This document shows positions 11,158 to 25,141 of a DNA stretch of 64,000 nt, piece after piece. Position 1 is the stretch's first letter. Each line of letters opens with the position of its first letter. This stretch comes from Strix aluco. Lineage: Eukaryota > Chordata > Aves > Strigiformes > Strigidae. Where the stretch lies: positions 24,218,251-24,282,250 of the forward strand of contig NC_133941.1 in the NCBI RefSeq assembly GCF_031877795.1. The letters run 5' to 3'. A program made the position numbers and the translations under genes. The notes under the pieces were generated by a model. That model did no database searches and was not told the origin of the DNA. It saw only the letters and a program-made list of their open reading frames with translations.

Positions 11158-12060
11158 GCTGGAAGGGATTTCTAGATCAACTTCCACTTTCTACTCAAAG
11201 CAGGAGTGTCATCAACAGTGGCTCAGGTCTGCTGCGATATTTCCTAGCCAAATCTTGGGTGTCCCCTATGAATAACCTCCTCCAGTACTGCAGTATCCTC
11301 CCAGGGAAGCAGTTCTTCCTAATGTTCAGTCTGAACATCACTATATCATCTGTCACTACCAAAAAGAACTTGGCCTCGTCTTCTTTACAAGTCCAGTTCA
11401 AGCAGTTACAGCCTGCTATTAGATCACCCCTCCGCCTCTTCTGCACCCGACTGAAAGGCCAGAGCCTCCCCCATCCCCTGAAGCATGTGCTCTATCTCCC
11501 TGACCATCCCGGGAGCCCTCTGCTACCTTCCCTGCCTGTTCCCAAATGTCCTCTCGACCCTGTGGGGGGCCCAAAGCCGGACGCAGTATGCCAGATGTTA
11601 CACTACTGGCTCTGAGGAGTTTCCTCAATCTGCTGGCCAAACCCTCTTCGAAAGTGGCCAGTGTGCAGTTTGCCCTATTGGCAACAAGCACACCATTGGC
11701 TCACATTTGACCTGACATCCACTGTAACCTCCAAGTCCTCTCCAGGACGGCTGCTGCTCAGCCAGACAGTTCCCAGTCTGTCCTGGCATGTGGCATTTTT
11801 CTGCCCAAGATGTGGGACTTTGTACATCTTGTTAAACTTGATGACATTTCTGCTGGCCACATCCCAAGTTCCTGAAGATCCCTCCACAGAGTTAACATTT
11901 GGCATGTCAATGACTCATCCTTAATTTAGTGTCATCTTCAGATCTGTTGTTTCTGCATTCTCTATCATCATCCAGACCATCAGTGAAGATGCTAAACACT
12001 CTCAGCCCTGGTGCTGACCTTGGAGTACTCTGCTTCCCTCTGGCTACCAAGCAGGTGCTG
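11158..12060 (-). mobile_element. CR1 LINE, older copy with RT C-terminal remnant
   Basis: Read on the minus strand this is the end of CR1 ORF2 plus the 3' region. The peptide over 11675-11905 keeps the CR1 reverse-transcriptase C-terminal landmarks: VIKFNKMYKVPHLG for the usual MKFNKGKCxVLHLG, then GEDLEVTVD for EKDLGVLVD, then SQWCACC for SQQCALV. On the plus strand GGGGCCCAAAGCCGGAC near 11565-11582 corresponds to the complement of the CR1 segment coding CVQLWAP. The copy is strongly diverged and its frame is broken, so it is older than its sense-strand neighbour. The left boundary lacks clear tail repeats. The right boundary is approximate. Confidence 0.88.
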
Positions 12061-13980
12061 TCTTTCAGTCTGGGGTCTCACTGAGTGAGCTTTCTGATTG
12101 TGACACAGAAACTGAAGGAAAAGATGGTTTTTTTGTTTGGTACCTTAACTGGTAACCTATTCTTAAAGTGTTTTAGCAGGTGGTAGTGGGCTACATAGCA
12201 TGCAATAGTAGCCAAGGCAAAACATAGTTTAAATTTAGTAGAATTCTGTAAATAGGCTTCTAAAACTGACATGGAACAAGAAGTAGTTTTTACCATGTAG
12301 TCTTTCTACATTTTTCAATACCTAGTCTAGCATTTTGGAGTATACAAAAGTTCTTTTGAATTAAAAAAAAACAAAAAAACAACACATTTGTCTTCTGTTC
12401 TGCATTGGAATGAAACCAACCTCTCACTGTTCCGGGGAGCAGGAGGGAGGGTCCTCCATGCCAGGACAGCCAGGGGACCTCTGTGGCACAGCGGCCATCT
12501 GCATCCCACCCCTGCCTCAGCTCAGGGCCCGATCTAAACCTCGGGTGCATCTCCCAACTGCTGCGTTACTGGCTTACCTGGGACAGGTGGATGGCACTAT
12601 CTCTCTGCAGTCCCCAACATTTTCAAAGTTTAACATCACAACAGATCTGTCTCTGCAAAACACTCTGTTTTTTGCAAAACATCGCACGTCCACAAAGATA
12701 CCTGATTTGTTTTTTGAGATCTAAATTATAACAAGGAAAAAAGGTACATGATTCCTTAAACCCAAAAGAGATATCCAACAGAAAAAACCAAACTAAATTC
12801 TAAAATGGCTATTTCAGTGATGACTTGTAATCTGTGCAGTTTCATCTACTTGATAATACCCAGCTTAGTGTTAGATCTAAAAAATGAATTAAATGAGAAA
12901 ATAATTCCTTTGATACGCATTAAATTATTCAGTTAGTAAATTAGTGAATCTTATTCTGAGTGTTATTAGCTATTAGCATGTTACACTTCTTGATGTTACT
13001 CATGAAGAATGCATATGAAAATGAGGAAAAGATTTCCCTTTTGAAGTTGCTGCCACTTGAGTTGTTGACATTTCTTTTAATTGGTGGCTGTCCTTGAACA
13101 AAGTATTCTGCTGTTTTTATGCGAGATTCTTCATTTTTAATTTGTTCTTTCATTGATTAGATTTTTTTTTGAATGGGTAACTCTCAAAATAATTAGCCTT
13201 TCAAGGGAACCATGTTCTCCTAAATAGTTATTAATGAGTATCTCCCCCATTATTCAATATACTTAGGCCTTTTCATTAGGAGAATTTCAAGCTTACATCT
13301 GGCCTGGTCGAACTGTGCCTGAAGACGGCAGGAATCTCACTGCAGATTTCAGGAAGAACAAGATCAGACCTAGGAGTGAAGAAAGATCACTTGTCTTAGG
13401 AAGATGTCTATTTTCTAGGAGAACCTACAAACGTTTCTTCAGGCTTCAGGGTAGGATTGAGGAGGGAGTGAAATGAGTGAAGGAAAACAAGGTAATTCCA
13501 TCTGAACAAGAATACCGTCTTCAAAGACGCTATCAGCTTCAGCAGTTGGGCTAATGAGCCTCAATTATACTGCCAGTTTTACAGTACTGGAAACGTACAG
13601 CTCCCTTTCATTTAAAGTCAATGTAGGTTACATAAAAATAAACCCATTAAAACCAACAGTCATTCTGCATCTGAAGTTATTTTTCCACTAAAGAGTCAAG
13701 GATCTTCAATAAGAAGATACTTGGTATTAGAAATTATTGCCAGCGTTACACTCACAATTAAAGAGCACAGTGGATAATAAAATACTCCAACCTGTCAGGC
13801 ATTTCTGCAATGATCTAATCCCATGCTGGTTCCTGTTTGTCTTCTCTAAGCCAGTTCTTGTACCTTCTCTTACTCTTGTCTTTAACCTTAAAATCTGCCT
13901 TGAGCATTGCCAGCTATTCTCCTGCTGAAATGCACCCTTACTTTTGTATGTTAGACTCTCTCCTTTCTATTTGCTCTTCC

Positions 13981-14084
13981 AAAGCAGACTGGAACATCAT
14001 CCTTGTCCTTTCTCTGCCACCCTGTGATCTTCAAAGCAGACTGGAACATCATCCTTGTCCTTTCTCTGCCACCCTGTGATCTCT
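13981..14084. repeat. 52-bp tandem duplication, two near-identical copies
   Basis: The unit starting AAAGCAGACTGGAACATCAT occurs at 13981-14032 and again at 14033-14084. The copies differ only in the last few bases. This points to a recent duplication or slippage event in non-coding DNA. Confidence 0.97.
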
Positions 14085-15598
14085 CCTGCTCTGTCTCCCT
14101 GCTTCCTCTACACTTGGTCATTAAGGAGCCTCTACCACAAACATGAATTCTCCTATCATTCCTGGTCAGACTTCTATCCAAACCAGAACCTCAGCCCGTG
14201 TCTCTGGCATTTCTTCATGAAGGTGTAGTTATCTGTTCAAGGTCAGTATATTAAAACAGGGCGGTTTAGAGTCTCTTCCAAGCTTGTCCCATCAATTTAT
14301 TGCCCAGTTTCTATGAACAGTGTGATCACATTGCTTTTTTGCCATTCCCATCCAGTGTCTCATCTTCAGCAAAAGTTACATACAGTATGGGTCAGACTGT
14401 ACAGACTGTAGCTAAACTCGACAGTTATTTCTCCATGACAGAAATGGCATATAAGATACATCCTTTTCTATCCCAGCTGAAAACTAAAGCTTTGAACCAG
14501 GCTCTGATGATCTTATGGCTCACATCCATTTCTGCTTTCTGGGCTTGACCAATGCTGTTAGAATGGTAAAGTAAAACAATTTTATCTAATTTATGGCTTT
14601 GCATTCTTACTAGTCTCTTTAGCCTCCTTTTGTTTTCTGCTTCTCTGTCATTTCAAATAAGTTACTGCTACTGCTCTTTGCTTTTCCAGTACCCCCCTTG
14701 ACCCACCTCCCCTAACCATCTCTTTCATTAGGAAATCACTGACTCATCCCTCCAACACGTAATAATTCCAAAACTTCCTCTGGCCAAGAAGTCATTTCTT
14801 CCACAAAACTATCGCCTAATCTTCTCAAAACACTGTCAGAAGATCCTTGTTTTCCTGTCTTGTGCACAGAGGCGGTGGCAGGGGCCGAGGGTGTAACCCA
14901 TCAGCACGACCAGCATCGCCATCTCCTTGCTTCAATCTTCTCTCGCTTGTCTGTGTTTGTCTGATTCGTCCCCAGCATGTCACCTCCCTGCCCTAGGGTT
15001 GCTGTTTTCATCTGCATTTATGCACAGACAATTTCAGTGGGTTTTTAGTCCATACTTAAGATTTTTATAAGTAACAGAGAATAATAGCTGGCTATTTTGT
15101 TTCTGCTAGTCCTGATTCTGCAATATGTAAAGACTAATATTTGCACTTCCTTGCAATAAACGCTACTCATTTTTTAGAATAGCTCAACAACTACAATAGA
15201 AAAAAAAAGGGTCAGAAACATCAACATCACCTTTCAGACTGAAAATCAATATGAAAATAATGAAATTGAAAAGAAAAGTAAAATAAAACCCAAGGCGATC
15301 CAACACGGGTTGTAAAAGTTGGTATAAATGACTGACCAGACAACCATTATGGAGTAATAACTTAAAGGGAAGCCTCACTTTGGAGAAGAGCAATGTTTTT
15401 AGAGAGGCTAATTTTATTTTATTGAATACTATTAAAATACCTATTAAAAGTTATAAGTTGTAGTTTAAAATACTGCAGTGCGGCTCATAGAAGAACTAGC
15501 ACAGAGTATGAAATGGCCTTACATGGTGGCATATTTCTGACATAATACAAACTATTTCAAGAATCCATTTACAAGTAAGCTGTCTGGGTAGAGCCCTG

Positions 15599-15645
15599 CC
15601 CTCACTGAAATCAGTAGGAGTTTTGTCAGTGACATCAGTGAAATG
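15599..15645. repeat. Probable ancient amniote repeat fragment
   Basis: This contains CCTCACTGAAATCAGTAGGA, then GTTTTGTCAGTGACATCAGTG. The paired 'TGA-TCAGTG' cores match the old dispersed element also seen near 8.3 and 18.4 kb. The family name is uncertain. Confidence 0.4.
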
Positions 15646-18374
15646 AGGTTTTCCTCTCATTTTTAGTTTGTGCAAGATTAAATATTGGGTCAGGAAAACA
15701 GTATTAGTTCTATTGCACGCAAGTACTAGTGCTTTTAAATACAGCATTTGCTTAGGAGGATTACTAAATGGAATTTGAAAAGTGATTTATTAATGGAAAG
15801 GATTTTTTATGAATTTGCCTGGATTTTCTTATTGGTGGAAGTGTCATGTGATTTTGTATGGTAGTGTACCTCTGCTGTAGCAGTAAGAAATCTGCGCTTA
15901 ACCTATAGGCCTTTGGGTGTGAGAGGTGGGTTGTTTCCCTTCCCCATCCCAATGGAAAAGCAACAAAAGCAAGCATTTAATAATCCAGATTCCATTATTA
16001 CACAGTTTAGGAGCTTTGCGAGCACCTAAGTGCTGCAAGTGCTATGATAATTTATCTTTGAACCTGTTAGTAACAATGCATAATTAACAAGTAAGCTGTA
16101 GGAACATGCAATTGCTATGTATTTACATGGTATTTGCCATGCGGTTGTGGTATAATTACAGTGATTATACCTGCTCTGCAGAGTAAGAGTACATGGTGTA
16201 CGGTGTGCTTTATTTTGTGTTATTTCACATCACTTGGTCCAGCGAAGCAGAGCACGACGCAACGGAGTTTAACAAAGTATTTCATTCTGTTGTAGGTGGA
16301 AGTGAGCCACAGGTATGAAACTGCACATGAATCTGCACAGAGTGCTGTTATTTAAATGATTGCTGTGGTTTCTGGCTATTCAGGGTGGCAACATTGCTTT
16401 TTGAGCTCAAGTTATTTATATTTTGGACTGCTGCCCTTTCATTGATGTAAATGGACTTGAATATTCAGATTCAAAATAAGACAGGCTAGGGTTTGTGGGT
16501 GTTTTTAGTGTAGCAACTTTTTTTTCTCATATATAATACTGTAGGTTTCTATAGTAATTACAGGTAATAGAATGCATGGAAAGAATCTATCTTCTTACAA
16601 AGTTTTAAAAAACTGTATGCCAGCACATCACCATTTCTTTGCCCTAAAACTCCATTAGTATCAGAATACCAAATGTGAAGTTGCATAATGTAGGCACAGG
16701 GAAAAAAATACCACCTAATGGTGAAAAGTGCAAAGAAATATGCTGTGTCTCTGAGTCAGTCACATTGTATGTGATTCAGCATAAACTATAAGTAAAACTA
16801 AATTAAAAGATTCTATTACGTTTGACATCCATGTCTAGCAGGAAGAGGAATACCATACACATCACTTGATGCAGGAATTGCTGTGCCACTTCTCTAAAAT
16901 GGTGGTATCGGCCTTTAAACTGATGCATGTAGTATTACCCGCTCTGAAGAGAAAATACAGACTTTAGATGTGGATACAGCACTACACTGGTTAAGTAACT
17001 TAACAGAAACATGGATTTATTTGCTGCTGCTGAAGATGTAAAGTTTAACTTCAGCATACAAGAAAACAATCTAAGAGCTCCCTGTTCTGCTCAGGGTGGA
17101 AGAAAAGGTAGGGAGCTCTTTTAAGTGTAAGTTATTATTGTTCAGCTTCATAATAATTTTCTTGTCTTGAGAGACTTGATTTAGGAGTATAGCATTAAAA
17201 ATATTCTTGCTCAGAAAGGCTAGCAGTGTGACATGACAGGGCACAAACTGTGCTGTATTAATTTCCAGTTACTATGTTGGCTGCGTACAGCTACATCACA
17301 AAAATGAGATGCAAATTAACACAATATAATTATCTCATTTGAATGTCTCACGGTGATGTTACTCTCTGTGTTACAGCCAGCACACTCGTGGTTCGTATCA
17401 GCTGCCTCGGGTCCGCTGATGTCAGGAAGGTGGCCACGGCTCCCCAGGGGAGCTCCCATGGAGTGTGTGGCTCTCCTGTCCCCACGGCTGGGCTGGAGTC
17501 GGCACCCAGGGTGGCAGACAGGCCTACACTGCTTGCGTGAAAGCTGGGTTCAGGGAACAACAACTTATTTCTGTAGCAGACAAAATGAAGCAGACAAAAT
17601 CATCCCAGGAGTTATTTACGAGCACCAAGAGTTAAAATTTCAGTCCATCTCAAATGATACAGCTTCAGAACGTTAATACAGTAAACTGTCTTTTCTGCAC
17701 TGACAAATTTAAAAATAATTTCAGAAGAAGTTTGAGAGCAAAATATAACTTCCTTTTGCAAAATTCATATTTGAAAAAAATGTTAATTGGTTTCTGATTT
17801 GCATTCTTTGGTATTTCTATGCATTTTTTTGGGTTTTTTTAACTGTTTTTCAAGGTTTTCCTGTTTTCGTAGAGTGGACCCTTTGTAAGGGACAGTGGCA
17901 GAGACACCCATACGTGTCTCAGTTACAATCACAGACACCATCATCTATGAATTTTGTGACTTTTTCATTTCCCTTTTTCCTACTTAACATCATAAAATGC
18001 CTGGGTATCAGTTGCAGCTACTGTTTACATTATCTAAAATAAAATACCAGCAAAGTTATTTCCACTGCATACCAACAAGAGCCAAGGCCTACATTTTACA
18101 AGCATCTTTAAAGCAAACATTTAAGGCCAACTGCAAGCCTCAGATTTGAAATTCTCACTCTGGTGTATGATGGCACTCCGTGTTTGAGTTGACTTTTACC
18201 TCCTTTTCAAAATTGCAGAGTCATTCGAACACTTTTCTTTTTGAGAGGACACGTGGTAAAGTACCCAGATCCCTGTGAACAGTGCAATCATTCTTTTAAA
18301 CTTTTATCTGAAAAGATTGTATTTTACAATCTGAGAAGGGCAGTGTCCTCCATCTAGACAACTGAGAAAGGGAG

Positions 18375-18410
18375 GCTTTCCACTGATTCCAGTGGGGTTG
18401 GGATCAGACT
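18375..18410. repeat. Probable ancient amniote repeat fragment
   Basis: TTTCCACTGATTCCAGTGGG followed by GTTGGGATCAGAC matches the 'CACTGACTTCAATGGG ... GGATCAGGC' end of the same old dispersed element, as I recall it. Confidence 0.38.
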
Positions 18411-21400
18411 CTTCAGCTAGTATTTTGATACAGTCTTATTTTTCATTTAGATGCAACAATAACCAAGAGAATCCTGTAATTATTTCTGGGAATTAAGTAA
18501 TTTTTAAGTGGTGAAATTGTGCATCATTTCAGTCATAATTTGGAACCCAACCACTTTATATGCTGTTGAAAGCCTCATCTCTCACAAAGGATGTTTTGTG
18601 AGACAGAAATTGTAATGAATTGGGATGAAACAAGCTCTGGTGAGGAGCAGATTCAAGTTGTGAAGTGGATAAAATAGTGTTCTCTTTAGGGTTGGAAGAG
18701 CTATCTTCTAGTTAGTGTGAAAATTACAGATGCATAAAACTGCAAGCATCTCAGTGAATGTGCATCCCTAAGTCTTAAATAATTTCCCATAAAATGTGCT
18801 TTCTATGTGAGCTTTCTAGGTTCAGAAGCGGGATTGTTCTCAAGCAGAATACTCAAAACCAGCTATTCTGACGTGTTCCCAGAAACCGACACCACGTGAT
18901 GCAAGTTCATGTAGAACGAATGGAATTAGGACAAATGTTTGAAGATGTCTCGCAACAAATTGCTCACAAATGATTTACGGCAAGAATTACTTGCAGAGTG
19001 ATTACAGCACATGTTTTGAAAAATTCAAGAAATCAATCTGCTCATGGACAAATAATGAGTAGAGGAAGAGGAAAAATTCCTCTAACAAATATGAAACTGC
19101 AAATTATTTACTCAGCTCAGTTGGCAACAACCAATTTTTATGGTAGTAGGAGCTTGTGGAGTAGGAGGTAACTGTATGAGGAATGATTGATTCAGTATCT
19201 TATATTGCAATTCTGGAAGAGGTTCAACATCTAATTTAAAAGCCATTTTCCTCCTTTTACCCAGTAAAGAAAATAAAATGATAGACAATGTCTGTGAGCT
19301 GTTTTGGGCAGATAGAATCTATTTTGTGTCTATGCAGTCCTGCGGTCACTGACAAAGGCTAGCTCATAAGAAAGAGCAGTTATTTATTAGGAAAGATTGC
19401 TCTTGTCAGAAAAAAACCAAAGTCTGCCCGAGGAAGGATATTGCCATCGTAATCGTCTTTGCATCTTCCCCTTAGAGAGCAAAGGACTTGCCCTTCCAGA
19501 AGAGACATAGAATTGGTCTTGAACTCGGTGTATCTTTTCAGCCTTTGAGTTGTGGAGTCTTGTGTAAACTGCATCTCCTCCAGCCCCTCTTTCAGTCCAC
19601 AGTAATGAAATGGTCGGTGATTTACTTTCCTCTTGGAAGAATACAAAGCACGCTTTGGGCATCTCTCTCTTAAGACCACCTCTTGTCTCTTCTTCCCCAC
19701 TCCCTGGGAGGAAGCCAGCCACCTTCCCGGCAAGGGGCTCTGGGATGCTGGCAAAGTTCTCTTCTGCTCAGGCTGGAGGGTGACTATGGTGTGTTCTATT
19801 TATGCCAGTGGCGTGTGGATGTGAGTTCAGCATTCAGATCTCCTTAACTCCTTACATGTGTATTCTTGATTCAGTATTTAATTCCTGAGCAGGCACACGT
19901 TATCTTTTGAAGACATAGCAGATGTGAGGGAGTCCACTTGATCCCTACTGCTTTACTTTACAAAAAAGTTAAAATGCTAATGCTGTAAGCCAGCGTTACA
20001 GCACAGTCTTTGGGTGAATGATATCCAACATTACTCCAGATGTTAGCCATAGTGAAAGATTTTACAAGCTACTTTGAGCTAATGGAAGAATAGTTTTCAT
20101 TTAAAACAGTGATGTGTTCATTCCCATAAATGCTGATTGCTGTAATTTTATTGTATGTTCTTGCGTTAGTTATACTGAGCTGAGTTACCTTGTTATAACT
20201 TAACACTAACCATTGATTATAAATTAATTTTATTATTTTTATGTTTTTAGGGAGAAAGCTGCCAGGACTATTTCCATGTCTACTGAAGGGAACAATGAAA
20301 AAAAAGGTGTATTTCTATGAGAATGTTCTAGGCAACCTTTTCAACAGAGGAAGGACATGCTGCACAAGAGGATGCTCAGGTGCTATTTCATCAGCCCGTT
20401 AGGATACAAGGTGGGGATATCTGCATCCAGTTGAGCTGTGCTGAGACCACCTTTAATTCCTGCCCTCTATACCTTTCCTCCCATGCTGCAAATTCACGTT
20501 AGATTTAAGACTGCTTGAAATGTCTTTGGATGGTAATGCCAGTCCACCGCTGGTGAGTGTCCTGCCCACATTCTGTGCTCTAGGAGCCCTTTCTGCATCA
20601 CCTGCCTGTGCCTGGGACAGGGGCTCAGGGCACACAGTAGCTCATCACCTGCAAAGTACTTGTCAGAGGACAGCTATATGTTGGTGGACCAACTTCAACA
20701 ATTTTACTACAAAAGAACTTGAATTCTGACTGCAATCTGAATATAGACAGATTTCTCAACCTGCTTCAGTCTACTAACTGCAGAATCATTGTTTGATCCA
20801 GGTTAAAAAAAACAACCACTGCCCTTTGACTTTATCCTACCCACATGCAATTTTAGAAAGTTTGCCTAGAAAGGATACCAAAATATTCAGCTGCTGCAGG
20901 CCCCCCCAAGCCTACCAGCTCTTTTGCTTTTGTTTAATTTACTACATGTGATTAACTCCACTGCATTGCTGCCTGGCAGAATCTGTGACTAAAAATACCC
21001 TGTGAGTATATGTAGTATGCTGCAACACTGGCAGAAAGTAAATAAGACCATAGTCTTCATAATCACTATTTTTCCAACAAACTACTGCTCCCAGCAGACA
21101 GGCTATTTGAGGCTGTAAATGGAAATCAGAAAATGAGATTTTCTTTCCCTGCTAGTTCTTCTGGGAATTTTAGTGCTTTCCTCTGTGCACCTACTCTGGG
21201 TGTTGGTGGCAGCATATTGATAATACCAGTCTCTTGGAGAAGTGATCACTGAAGCCTGTTCTGAAATACACCAGTGAACATGGGAAATAATTTCCGCTAG
21301 TACCAACATTTATTTGTTGATATAAAATCGAGTGTTAGATCAAAACCAGATCTGGAGAGCCTGATTTACTCCATGATTCAGGTGACAATTCACTCAAAAT

Positions 21401-21537
21401 TCAGGCTTGCAAAGTAAGTAAAGGCATTTCCTAGCTACCTGCACTTTCTGTTGTAATACTGGTAACATATTTGCATCTCTCAATTTTGCAGACTGCCTTT
21501 TACCTCCTATTTGATGAGCTAAGCCCCGTCACGAGTG

Positions 21538-21577
21538 TAGACACTCTTGACTTGTAGTAGACACTGTTGATTTGTAG
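21538..21577. repeat. 20-bp tandem duplication
   Basis: TAGACACTCTTGACTTGTAG at 21538-21557 is followed directly by TAGACACTGTTGATTTGTAG at 21558-21577, with two mismatches. Confidence 0.95.
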
Positions 21578-24500
21578 TCCTGTCGATACCAGTGATGTCT
21601 GGCCTTGCCTCTGGTTTATAGCACAGACACTGTTATCTAAATCACACATATCATATAGATCTAATGCATGATCTTTGCACGGTCTTTAAATTTGAGAAGT
21701 TCTAATTATCATTCTTAATACTTCATGTATTATGCATTTTTTTTTTGCTGGAAAAAGCTTTGCGTTATTAGGAATTCAAAAGATTAGATTTTGCTACAGC
21801 AACATGCAAATCTGAGAACTCGAGAACAAATCATAATCTTCAGCATTAGCTGCACTTTTCTGATGTCCCCAATGGTGTTGAGAAGGATTTTCTGTGCTAG
21901 GAAATACCCTAATCATTTTGTGGCATAGGTACTGCTGTGATATTATGTCTGCATCCCCCCATTTGATTGAGCACTACTCACAAGCATCCTTTGCCCTGCT
22001 GAGTAGCTGGTAATTTTAGTCAATAGTAGTACTACTGAAAAGCACTGTCTTTCTGCCTATATAAACAAAAAAACTTTTAACCTTGGAAAAACATTAATCA
22101 TGCTATTTTCTTCGCTGAGGGAGAAGGAGTGGACTTTTTGGGAGCAAACCTATTGAGTGAAAGATACTGTAATCAACAAGGGTCAGCTTTGGAACTGAGA
22201 GCAGACGAAAGGTTTTCAGAGAATATGTGAAAAAAACCAGATGGCTTTAAATAAATGAATAGAAAAACCACTTTGTGTTGTACCCAGCCATCACATGTGA
22301 TAATCCAGACATCACAAATTGTTGTCATAATCATGATCTGTCATTCTCATAGTCTTCCACATTGCTTTGTCATTTACAGCATTCATGTTCTTGACTTTCA
22401 GCATCCTGGTGCTGTTCACGGGTTGCTTGGTTTGACCTTAAAAACATCATTAAAACTGCAAAAACATTTAGAAAGTTGGAAAACTGTTATCCAGGAAAAA
22501 TTCTCAGAGCACAATGAAAGATGTGAAGTGACTGAACTCTTTGCTTTACTCTGTTTGAAAAGGTCCTGTCCCGCTCTGCCTCTCCCTGCACACCGCCAGC
22601 TGCCGTTGCCCTTGCTAATGCTGCTTCCTCCGTACTTTTCCATGGTGGGCTCTCTTCGCTTTACATGATTTATTCAGATGTCTTCATTCATCCCTTCCGA
22701 GTCCTCTTAGTGAAACAGCACGAGACCCAGCTGCTACCTGTTGTGCACCTTCTTGCTCTGTTACCAACTCCAGACCTCCTTTTTTACCATTAATCGTAGT
22801 TACTTATCTGGAAATGTTTTACCTCTGTCCTCACCTTTAATCCTGCAGTTTTCTATGTAAAGCCTCCCATCCCAGAACTTGCTTCTCTTGAACCACTACA
22901 TCTTCTTGAAACTAGAGGAGCAACAGAGCGCACATGGTGCAGCTCATTAGAAAGGCAGCACACACCATAACACGGTTAGCCATCACGAGATCTGCCGTTA
23001 ATTTTGTAACCTTTTCTCCAGAGATTCCTTTGTCTTTCCATGTACTGAGCAGCTGGAAGCAGGCAGTGTTTTTCTTCCCTTTGCTTGGCAGCTCACACTG
23101 TAGGACATTACAGCTGTGGTCCTAGGGATGTTTAGGGGTTTGTACTTTCATTTCCAAGTCCTTATCTCCTACGCTGCAGACTTACGCCTTCCTCGTTCGT
23201 AGCCCTTCAGCTTCCAGTTCCTCAACTTTCCCTGTGCCATTCCCCACCAGGACCGTCACCAGGATAGATGGACTAGTCCAATGTTTGCTACTCGATTACT
23301 GTTGCTCAGTCACATCCCACAGTGCAGTTACCTTGCAGATGAGATACTAAGCAAATAGGCATACCTGCTGGTGCCTCAAAGAGAGTGCTTTAACTCAGTA
23401 CTCAGAACGTTAGTTATCCTGGAAATTTAGCACATGCAATATTCACATAATGTACGTAGGTGGGTTTTTCCCCTCATAAAAGGGGTCATTTAAGTCCTGA
23501 AAGGAAGAGCTGAAAGCCAAAGCACATGACTCCATAGGCAGATCAAATTGCTTCTGAAGTAACACAATCTTTTTTTTCTCCAACTCTCAAAAACCCATCA
23601 GAGGAAAGAGGACGAGTGGGGAATAACATCCCTGCTCTTGTCAATTCTGTTATAATTCCTACTGAAATAAAGGGATAGTAGAAGAGAGAGTCACAAAAGA
23701 AACCAGGAAAGAATCCATTTAATAGAAAAAATGAACAGTTTAATGGATCCAAAAGGCTTATTCTTACTAGTGAAAATTATATGAGAAAAAGAAAAAGCAA
23801 AAGTTGAGAAAAACAATCTATGGGTAGCTACCAAATTCAAGAATGAGGAGTTTAATTTTCATATAAACACCAAATATAAAATAGCATCTCCGATTGTAAA
23901 GTACAATCAACAGGTTGGGGCTATGCAAAATCAGGTAGTGGCCTTTTGTGGCATCTGTTACTGTCAATACTATAAAAGTTATAATATTTCCTAAAGGGAT
24001 TTCCAAGAGTTTTTTAAGTGGAAGCAGTACAGTTTTTACAGATTCACAGAACACATTTGCCTTCAAGTTTACTGTATGCTTGGCCACTATAAGAACACTC
24101 TTAAGTAGAGATCTTTTTCCCAAACTAAGCAATGGGAAGAGGAAATTAAATAGATTAATAGATTATCATTCCTTCCTCTATCTGGTCAGTAATTTAATTT
24201 TTACTTCCATTATATTGGTGTGAGCAAAGAATTCATATTCCATGAAATACATGAAACTGAAGCTCAGCTGAGCATATCTTGAAGTAGCATGGCTTATAGG
24301 TGAACACAGGCTCAGCAAACCTTAAAAACGGACACGTCAGGTTCAGCACCCTAAAAGTGTGTCATCCAAACCCCACTAATGGGTTGGGAGCAGTTAGGCT
24401 GACGTTTAGGCCTTTTGTTGCATTTTCTTGTGGTGCTGCTGACTGTAATGTGATTACAAGCACGTGAGCTTTGAGTACCACACAGCTGTTAGCCAGCAGC

Positions 24501-25112
24501 AGCCTGCTGCTAACCATAGAGCCTGCTATTCCAATAACCACCAACACTTCTCAAAATTATGCCTAAAGAGAGCCAATTGCGTGTCCATACCTGTATTTAC
24601 AGCATTCTTCAGGTGTTTTATTTCATTGAAGATCCTATGGACTATTAAAGAGAATGTGTATCAGAAAAACATCTTTTCTCAGAATAGAAATCAAGATCAG
24701 TAGGCAGAAAAACCTCACTACTTAAATAGGGCTCAAATACAAATGACAAGTGTGGGCTAATCCATCTGTCAGTCTTCTCCTACTACAGTTGTTCTGGTTG
24801 AAGGAGGATTACTATATTTTTGCTAATTATGCTTACTACATATTGCCCCATGCAGGGGGTCCCATTCTATGCAGGCACAAAGGAACAGGTAATCCTTGGC
24901 CTGAACATCTTCCACTCTAAATGATGTATCTTCACCTCCCGCTTCCTCAGCCTTTAACTAGAGGTTACTTTTCACCACTAACCTATCAGGTAGTAAAAGG
25001 GCTCTGGAGAAAGCTGTATCTTTGGTTTAAATAACTACAATGACTTGGGTATTCTGAGAGCCCCCACTAATCTTAGCCTCCCCAGCAGTTTGTTAAATAA
25101 AATAACATAAAA

Positions 25113-25141
25113 CTATATATTTTTTAATACATATATATATT
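25113..25141. repeat. AT-rich low-complexity tract
   Basis: Runs of alternating TA (TATATAT, ATATATATAT) flank a short T run. No coding content. Confidence 0.85.

Noticed and set aside
22255..22668. 137-codon ATG frame
   Set aside because: Composition shifts along its length (AT-rich then pyrimidine-rich), with no recognisable domain and no promoter or splice evidence.
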